DNA of 64,000 bases, taken from NCBI RefSeq assembly GCF_020520425.1, contig NC_079492.1, positions 107,481,157-107,545,156 on the forward strand, in the 5' to 3' direction. Positions 58,290 through 64,000 of the stretch are shown here, piece after piece (positions within the stretch are counted from its first letter, which is position 1; each line of letters opens with the position of its first letter). This DNA comes from Spinacia oleracea. Its lineage: Eukaryota > Streptophyta > Magnoliopsida > Caryophyllales > Amaranthaceae. The translations under genes were made by a program, and so were the position numbers. The notes beneath the pieces are model-generated. The model made no database searches. It saw only the letters and a list, made by a program, of their open reading frames with translations, and was not told the origin of the DNA.

Positions 58290-59560
58290 CTTGAGCTAGA
58301 ATGACCTAAATCAAAACGAGCGGGCTTAAATTGACCTTAGTTGAATAAATTGACCTAAATTGACCTTAGTTGACTAAATTAGCATAAATATGAACCATAA
58401 CTACCAAACAAGTCTCAAATGGCATAAATTGATTGGATTGAGTCTATGTAAGTTAAAACTAATCATATTAATCATTTAAAAGGATTAAAATGAGTGTTTA
58501 GGTTCTTTAGTTCAAAGTTGGGAGCGGAAATGTCATTTTAGCTCTATATATGACATATAACGACCCAACGAGCCATAAATGTGCATGAATAGGTTCGAAT
58601 GAGTTTTAGAAACTTAAAACTATGCATATTAGTCATGTAATAAGAATAAAATGAGTCATTAGGTTCTTTAGTTCAAAGTTGGGAGCGAAAATGTCATTTT
58701 AGCTCTATATATGACCTATAACGACCCAACGAGCCATAAATGTGCATAAATAGGTTGGAATGAGTTTTAGAAACTTAAAACTATGCATATTAGTCATGTA
58801 ATAGGATTAAAATGAGTGTTTAGGTTCTTTAGTTCAAAGTTGGGAGCGAAAATGTCATTTTAGCTCTATATATGACCTATAACGACCCAACGAGCCTTAA
58901 ATGTGCATAAATAGGTTGGAATGAGTTTTAGAAACTTAAAACTATGCATATTAGTCATGTAATAGGATTAAAATGAGTGTTTAGGTTCTTTAGTTCAAAG
59001 TTGGGAGCGGAAATGTCATTTTAGCTCTATATATGACCTATAACGACCCAACGAGCCTTAAATGTGCATAAATAGGTTGGAATGAGTTTTAGAAACTTAA
59101 AACTATGCATATTAGTCATGTAATAGGATTAAAATGAGTGTTTAGGTTTGTTAGTTCAAAGTTGGGAGCGAAAATGTCTTATTTTAGCATAAATATGAAC
59201 CATAACGACCAAACAAGTCTCAAATGGCATAAATTGATTGGATTGAGTCTAGGAAAGTTAAAACTAATCATATTAATCATTTAAAAGGATTAAAATGAGT
59301 GTTTAGGTTTGTTAGTTCAAAGTTGGGAGCGAAAGTGTCATATTAGCCTAAAAATGAGTTCTTAGGTTCTTTAGTTCATAGTTGGGAGCAAAAATGCCTC
59401 ATTTTATCATAAATATGAACCACAACGACCAAACAAGTCTCTAATGTGAATAAATAGATCGGATCGAGTCTTGGAAAGTTAAAATTAATCATATTAATCA
59501 TTTAAAAGGTTAAAATGAGTCCTTATGTTCGTTAGTTCATAGCTGGGAGCGAAAATGTGT
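58290..59560. repeat. 161-bp tandem repeat inside CACTA-2
   Basis: The marker AACGACCCAACGAGCC starts at 58559, 58720, 58881 and 59042, three exact steps of 161 bp, with very high identity. More diverged copies, carrying AACAAGTCTC instead, lie on both sides (58399, 59213, 59424). The unit contains GTTGGGAGCGAAAATGTCA and has no coding potential. Confidence 0.93.
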
Positions 59561-59597
59561 AAATGGACTAACATCAGGCTTGATGAGCAGCACATAC

Positions 59598-59857
59598 CAA
59601 TTTGCCACTTTCTGAAAACCATTTGCTGAACAAAGAATGAGCATTAACTTCAATCAACTGGGACTGTGGATATCTGAATTTGTAAGGTGAAATTATTAGG
59701 TCAAAAAAAAGTTTATACCACGGTCTCAGAGTGATAAATTATCTCAAGCTGCATAACACATCCAAACCTGGAGCTGAACCGAATTGACAGCTTCTGAGCC
59801 AATGCTTTACACAATGATGTTTTACCAGTACCTGGGGGTCCGTGTAGAAGAATGATT
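59598..59857 (-). pseudogene. PCH2: Two captured exons of PCH2/TRIP13 AAA+ ATPase
   Basis: Minus strand exon 59857-59768, after an AG acceptor, encodes [20 protein letters not shown] plus QKLSIRFSS. This is the Walker A segment of the meiotic checkpoint ATPase PCH2 (TRIP13), which remodels HORMA-domain proteins. A GT donor follows. Exon 59625-59598 encodes KWFSESGKL with AG before and GTATGT after, the next recognisable PCH2 segment. The piece between them (usual [11 protein letters not shown]) was not found. Order and orientation match the donor gene, so genomic DNA with introns was captured, not cDNA. It cannot make a working ATPase. Confidence 0.8.
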
Positions 59858-59859
59858 CT

Positions 59860-61462
59860 GCCATTGAAAAGGAAAGACTTAGTAGAAAAAGAGAGGAAAA
59901 GGAAAGGTAGTCAACTGGGGTTGTTCCACTAGCAACCCCAGTGTATCTATCTAGAAAGAATGTAGTAGTGTTAACTTCAAACAATAATATTTGGGTCTAA
60001 TCACAATGGAGCTTTTAAAATTCAAAACATGGTCAAGATATCTACAGGATTACTTTGTTATAATGATGACTTCCATACTGCTATTATAATACATTATTCA
60101 GAAACATATTTCCTGTTCAAAGATGTGAAATGAATGTAATTTTAAAATACAAATTCAGGGCATTTGACATCAGTACAAGTGAAAGTAAACTTTTAGGATC
60201 ATAAACATAATTAGTGACTTCTAAAGCATAAGAAATGGTCTTTTCTCTATAGCATGCCTTCTTTTCAAAGCTTAAGATAAATATAAAGGAAAAAAAGATA
60301 ACGCAAGTTCAAGTATATTGGGCCCACTTTCTAATATGCGGAGTACTTCTTTCTCTTATAGCTGGTCTTAGATTAAGTAATTTGTGTTGTATCACACATT
60401 TTCTAGAATGCACTTTCAGCATGTGTCTATGTGACATACATCTAGTTTATTGCTACTCAGCAAGCCTGTAAACTTAACTCAGTGATCATCATTTACTAGC
60501 TAGAGTATCAAACAATGAACACTGAACTTCATAAATTCAATGCTTGCTAATCAGCTAACTTATTGCAAGCTTCTAAATAAATCGAGTTTGTAGTAAGAAG
60601 CTGAGCATCCTTAAACTACGTGGCTTTTGGCTGATGAAAGGACTGAACAGTCATACAAGTTAATGAGAAAGTTGTTGTAATCAGTTATTAGGAGTAACTG
60701 ATCTAGGTGAGAAACTGCAATTAGAGAACCTTTAGCCTTCTCTCTAATAAATATATTTAAAAAAATTCAGATGATGACCTGTACTCTGTATTACACTACT
60801 ATTACTGTATTAGAAAAGAATATAGTTCTGCTTTCAAGAGGAAAAATAAACTTCTGTAGCAGGAACACAGCGTAGAAATCTTCCATTTATACTTTATAGC
60901 ATTTTAAACTCTCTCTAAACCGATCCAATATAATGATTAAAAAAACTGATTAAAAGAGAAATATGATAGTAGTGTGAAATAGAAAACATAAGCTATCAAC
61001 AGAGCTAATAGATTCAAGACAACATACCAAAAATTAAGATATATGGGATAAAATGATCTCATGTTAATGATATTAGTTTAATTCTTATGCATATCTCTTA
61101 TGCTGTTAGTTTGTTAAACAGATCAGAGACATTCATTACTAGATTTTAGTTATTTTAAACCTATGTAATCTAACACAGGTTTACAGTAGCTAAAATGTAT
61201 GAATGAATATCTCTAATCCGTAGAACAAAACTAACATAACAAGAGACATACATAAGAATGAAACTAATACCACTAATATGAGATTTGTGCTCCATTACCG
61301 ATTCCAAGACACAAAGAACGGATTAACACCCTTTTCACTAAAAAGCAATGCGCTCGCTGCATATCGCAACAATCTTTCCTTCAGTCCAGATTCGAAGATC
61401 AAGCTGCAGATGCAACAGTCATATTGTTATAATTCGAACAAAATCAACAAGGGGGGAACATT
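59860..61462. other. Non-coding part of CACTA-2, probably captured intron DNA
   Basis: No exon was recognised. A small perfect hairpin, ACTGGGGTTG-TTCCACTAG-CAACCCCAGT, lies near 59913-59941. The rest is AT-rich and may come from the PCH2 donor intron or from the element's own intron. Confidence 0.4.
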
Positions 61463-61748
61463 GCAGATCAGGTCAGCACAGATCAGTGCAGATCAGATCA
61501 GCACTGATCTGTGCTGATCTGTTCTGCACTGATCTGTGCTGATCAGATCAGCACAGATCAGTGCTGATCTGATCAGTGCAGAACAGATCAGTGCAGATAT
61601 CACAGATCAGATCAGCACTGATCAGTGCAGATCTGATCAGCACTGATCTGTGCTGATCTGTGCTGATCTGATCAGTGCAGATCAGTGCTGATCTGATCTG
61701 CACTGATCAGTGCTGATCTGGTCTGTGATATCTGCACTGATCTGATAT
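61463..61748. repeat. GATC-rich palindromic decamer array
   Basis: About 285 bp consist of units such as GATCAGTGCA, GATCTGTGCT and GATCAGATCA, at steps of about 10 bp and in both orientations, so that nearly every stretch can pair with a neighbour. Roughly 25-30 GATC by eye. It ends about 95 bp before the TNPA start codon. Confidence 0.93.
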
Positions 61749-61843
61749 CCTTCTGTATGCTAGAGCACTGATTTGCTGCTGCGCGCACATTTTGTAACCA
61801 CTCTTCTGTATGTTTTACTTGATGCAGGAACAACATAGGTACG

Positions 61844-64000
61844 ATGAATGAAAACCAAATTGTTGTTAGGCATGAATCAGAAGGTGGCAAGACTCCCACA
61901 ACGCGTGACGAATCACAAGATGTTAGTACGATTACAAAGACCATTAAAGGCCGTGGTCCGTCAAAAGGTGTTAAAGTCGCTAAGCCTATGTTCCTTGAGT
62001 ATAATGTATATAATGTCCCCGATGGACAATGGTCTCATGAATACGGGAAGCAAGTTGGGAGTTGTGCTACTAGAATTAATATTAACGTCCCATTATATCC
62101 AAAGGTAGATGAGCAAATCAAGAAGGGGTTTTGGGAGGAGACTAAGGTAAGCATTGGATATTAACTTGATTTGTATATTTTAGGGATTATTTAATTTGAT
62201 TTAAATACTATTTTTATAATCTAACTTTTTTTAATTATTAACAGCTTATGTTCCACATTACTGATGATTCTAATCATTCGAGGGAGAAATATTTTCATTC
62301 TTGTGTGGCGAAACGATTTAGTTGTTTCAAGAGCAAGTTGGTGCGCCGATGGATAACTATGAAGGAAAAGAAGCCAAAAAATCAAACAAACAAGATGCCT
62401 TGGGATGTCTACAACCATATCACAGAGGATGATTGGAAGACTTTTGTTAAACATTATTTCCTTCCAGAGTCATTGGTAATGATAATATTTCTTTAACTTG
62501 TCCTTAAAGAGTTTTTCATGTAGCAAACTGACATTGGTTCTAGGACAAAAAGTTATCAGAAAAAACATTTATTTCCATCTTTTTATGTTGTCTTTGACAG
62601 CTTCGTAGTGAAAAGGCGAGGAAAAGTGCATCATGCAACAAGAACCCACATCGCACCGGCCAAAAGGGTTATAATAGAAAGCGACTAGATTGGATAAAGG
62701 ATGGACGACTTCCACCAGATGCAGCTTTACCTATCTCGAGTAGCTCCTCGGTGAACTCATCAGTGACCTCAAATGTTAATAGAGTTAGAAAATACAGATC
62801 AAAGGAGTGGATTTTGGCCCATCAAGTACAAAATAAAGAGGGAAAGTGGGAAATTGACCCGAACGATACAGAAGTTGTTGAAATCGCAACAAAAGCTGTA
62901 AGTAGCGATAATTAATTAATATTTACTTGCTTTGATTAGAGAATATAAAGTAATTTTACTTTCCTAATTGGCAGTTAGAGTACATCGCAGAAGAGGAAAA
63001 AGGAAATCTTTCTTTCGAACAGGGTGAGGATGCCCTCACTAAAGCTATAGGGAAAAAAGATCATCGTGGGCGTGTCAAGGGAACAGGTGGCATGGTTGGT
63101 ATCAAAAAGGCTTTCGGTCCGTGTATTCGACATAGTAGAAGTGACCATGGTGAAGCTTCATCAGAAAATTACGAATCAATCAGAGCTTCTGTGAAAAATG
63201 AGTTTGAAGGTGAATTAGAGAAAAGGGTAGAGAAAAGGGTGGCAGAGGCCCTCCAAAAGCAACTAAGCACCTTGTTAAAAACAGGACAACTAAACTCCAT
63301 TTCTACCCCGATACCTGATGACCTCCACTTAAATGATTCTGCCAGAGTTGACCTTGATGTTAGTGCTACAAGAACCACTCGTCACATCTTAGTGCCGCAA
63401 CCACGCGAGCTAAAGGTACGACGTAGTCACTCTTTTTTAACATAGTTGCTTGATCCTTTTATGTTTTTAGTTGACATTTACTTAATAATCTGTATCACTT
63501 ACAAAGTTGCAATGAAACCTTTGTTTATGAAGGAAAGGACTCCATGTCGTCTTGCCCTTGAGGAGAAAGTTTCAGGCAACAACATTGTCGTGGCGGATGG
63601 TATGGTACAACCCTCAGATGGTGCATTGCCCCAACATTTTACATCGATGAAGCCTGGTCACTATAAAGTCCAAGTTGATTTTGTTTACGACGGACATGTT
63701 GATGATATTCTTCCGGTACCTACGGGAGATGGTTTCACTAACTTAGGCGGTGCTCTGGGTAGTTTTGTGCAATGGCCCATACACTTAGTGATTTTCGAAG
63801 ACGGCGAGGTATATATGTTTTATTGTTTAGAATGTATATGTTCACGCAAGCACATTTGACATCTTACCTACTCTTGTTTTTGTTGAATTTTAAAGGATTG
63901 TACTTCACCTCCTAAAAAGAAGTCCAAGTCTAATGTTTCTAAAGAGAGGGATGGTAGCTCCAAGAAAAAGACAACGGTGTTAGCGGCCCAAAAGAAGACA
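61844..64000 (+). CDS. TNPA-type gene of CACTA-2 (plant transposase Ptta/En/Spm family), partial at window edge
   Basis: Exons: 61844-62146, 62245-62475, 62601-62897, 62975-63415, 63533-63808 and 63896 to the edge. All visible introns are phase 0 with GT...AG. It starts MNENQIVVRHESEGGKTPTT. The Transposase_24-like core contains WSHEYGKQVGSCATRININV, DDSNHSREKYFHSCVAKRF, MPWDVYNHITEDDWKTFVKH and the typical KNPHRTGQKGY. A coiled-coil-like EGELEKRVEKRVAEALQKQL follows, then a Lys-rich stretch (PPKKKSKSNVSKERDGSSKK) at the edge. Known role: binds subterminal repeats, brings the ends together and tunes the element's promoter. Open throughout what is visible. Confidence 0.85.

Larger units (their letters stand above)
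52120..64000 (+). mobile_element. Large CACTA (En/Spm) transposon, probably autonomous, right end outside window
   Basis: It begins CACTAGTAGAAAAAACCCC, a standard CACTA end, inside a MULE transposase gene; the 3-bp target copy is probably TGA (52117-52119). Contents in order: subterminal repeats, GC-rich leader-like repeat, TNP2 transposase (54636-57908), 161-bp tandem repeats, captured PCH2 exons, GATC-rich array, and TNPA-type gene (61844 onward). It is at least 11.9 kb. Both element genes are open as far as seen. Confidence 0.9.

Noticed and set aside
59739-59984. Minus-strand open frame across the PCH2 fragment
   Set aside because: It reads the Walker A exon out of frame. The PCH2 frame with splice sites explains the sequence better.

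Overview
This is plant nuclear DNA: AT-rich, intron-bearing, and built almost wholly from plant-type mobile elements. The mix (Tat-lineage Gypsy with an antisense ORF, Copia, CACTA/En-Spm, MULEs with FAR1-type and ULP1-type genes, Helitrons, hAT, Stowaway and Tourist MITEs) fits a eudicot. A Caryophyllales/Amaranthaceae source is a weak guess. I see no undamaged ordinary host gene. The one clear host gene is a decayed UDP-glycosyltransferase.

Layout. 1-9634: a minus-strand Ty3/Gypsy Tat-type element cut by the window edge, with an extra antisense ORF at its 3' side. 9640-10929: a UGT71-like glucosyltransferase pseudogene whose stop codon lies 5 bp from the Gypsy LTR. 11184-14089: a probable Helitron holding a tRNA-like SINE and a Stowaway MITE. 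14184-19555: a nuclease-like reading frame split by a 4.76-kb CACTA element (14408-19171), which carries a four-exon chimeric gene including a quinone-oxidoreductase exon. About 20094-32772: a 12.7-kb MULE with two convergent genes, a FAR1-type transposase and a ULP1-like cysteine protease. Their introns are packed with roughly 20-bp repeats around an odd palindrome, AGT-A-ACT. 32818-36240: a Helitron containing a second Helitron and a Stowaway. 37507-38088: a hAT-type non-autonomous element. 38103-41657: a Stowaway split by a Helitron (38523-41566) that captured the transmembrane end of an LRR receptor-like protein. 42308-43601: a hAT-type element with a perfect 8-bp target duplication. 43645-48530: a young Copia element with a 5-bp target duplication. 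50520-52119: a decayed MuDR-type transposase gene, cut by a large CACTA element that starts at 52120 and runs off the window. That element has an open 1090-residue TNP2 transposase, an open TNPA-type gene, captured PCH2/TRIP13 exons, a 161-bp tandem repeat and a dense GATC-rich palindromic array.

Main message: the window is a nest of insertions whose order can be read from target-site duplications and restored reading frames. The three most notable items are the intron-filling 20-bp repeat system of the ULP-MULE, the phase-consistent chimeric gene inside the first CACTA, and the second CACTA, which looks complete as far as the window shows. All exon models and counts were made by eye.
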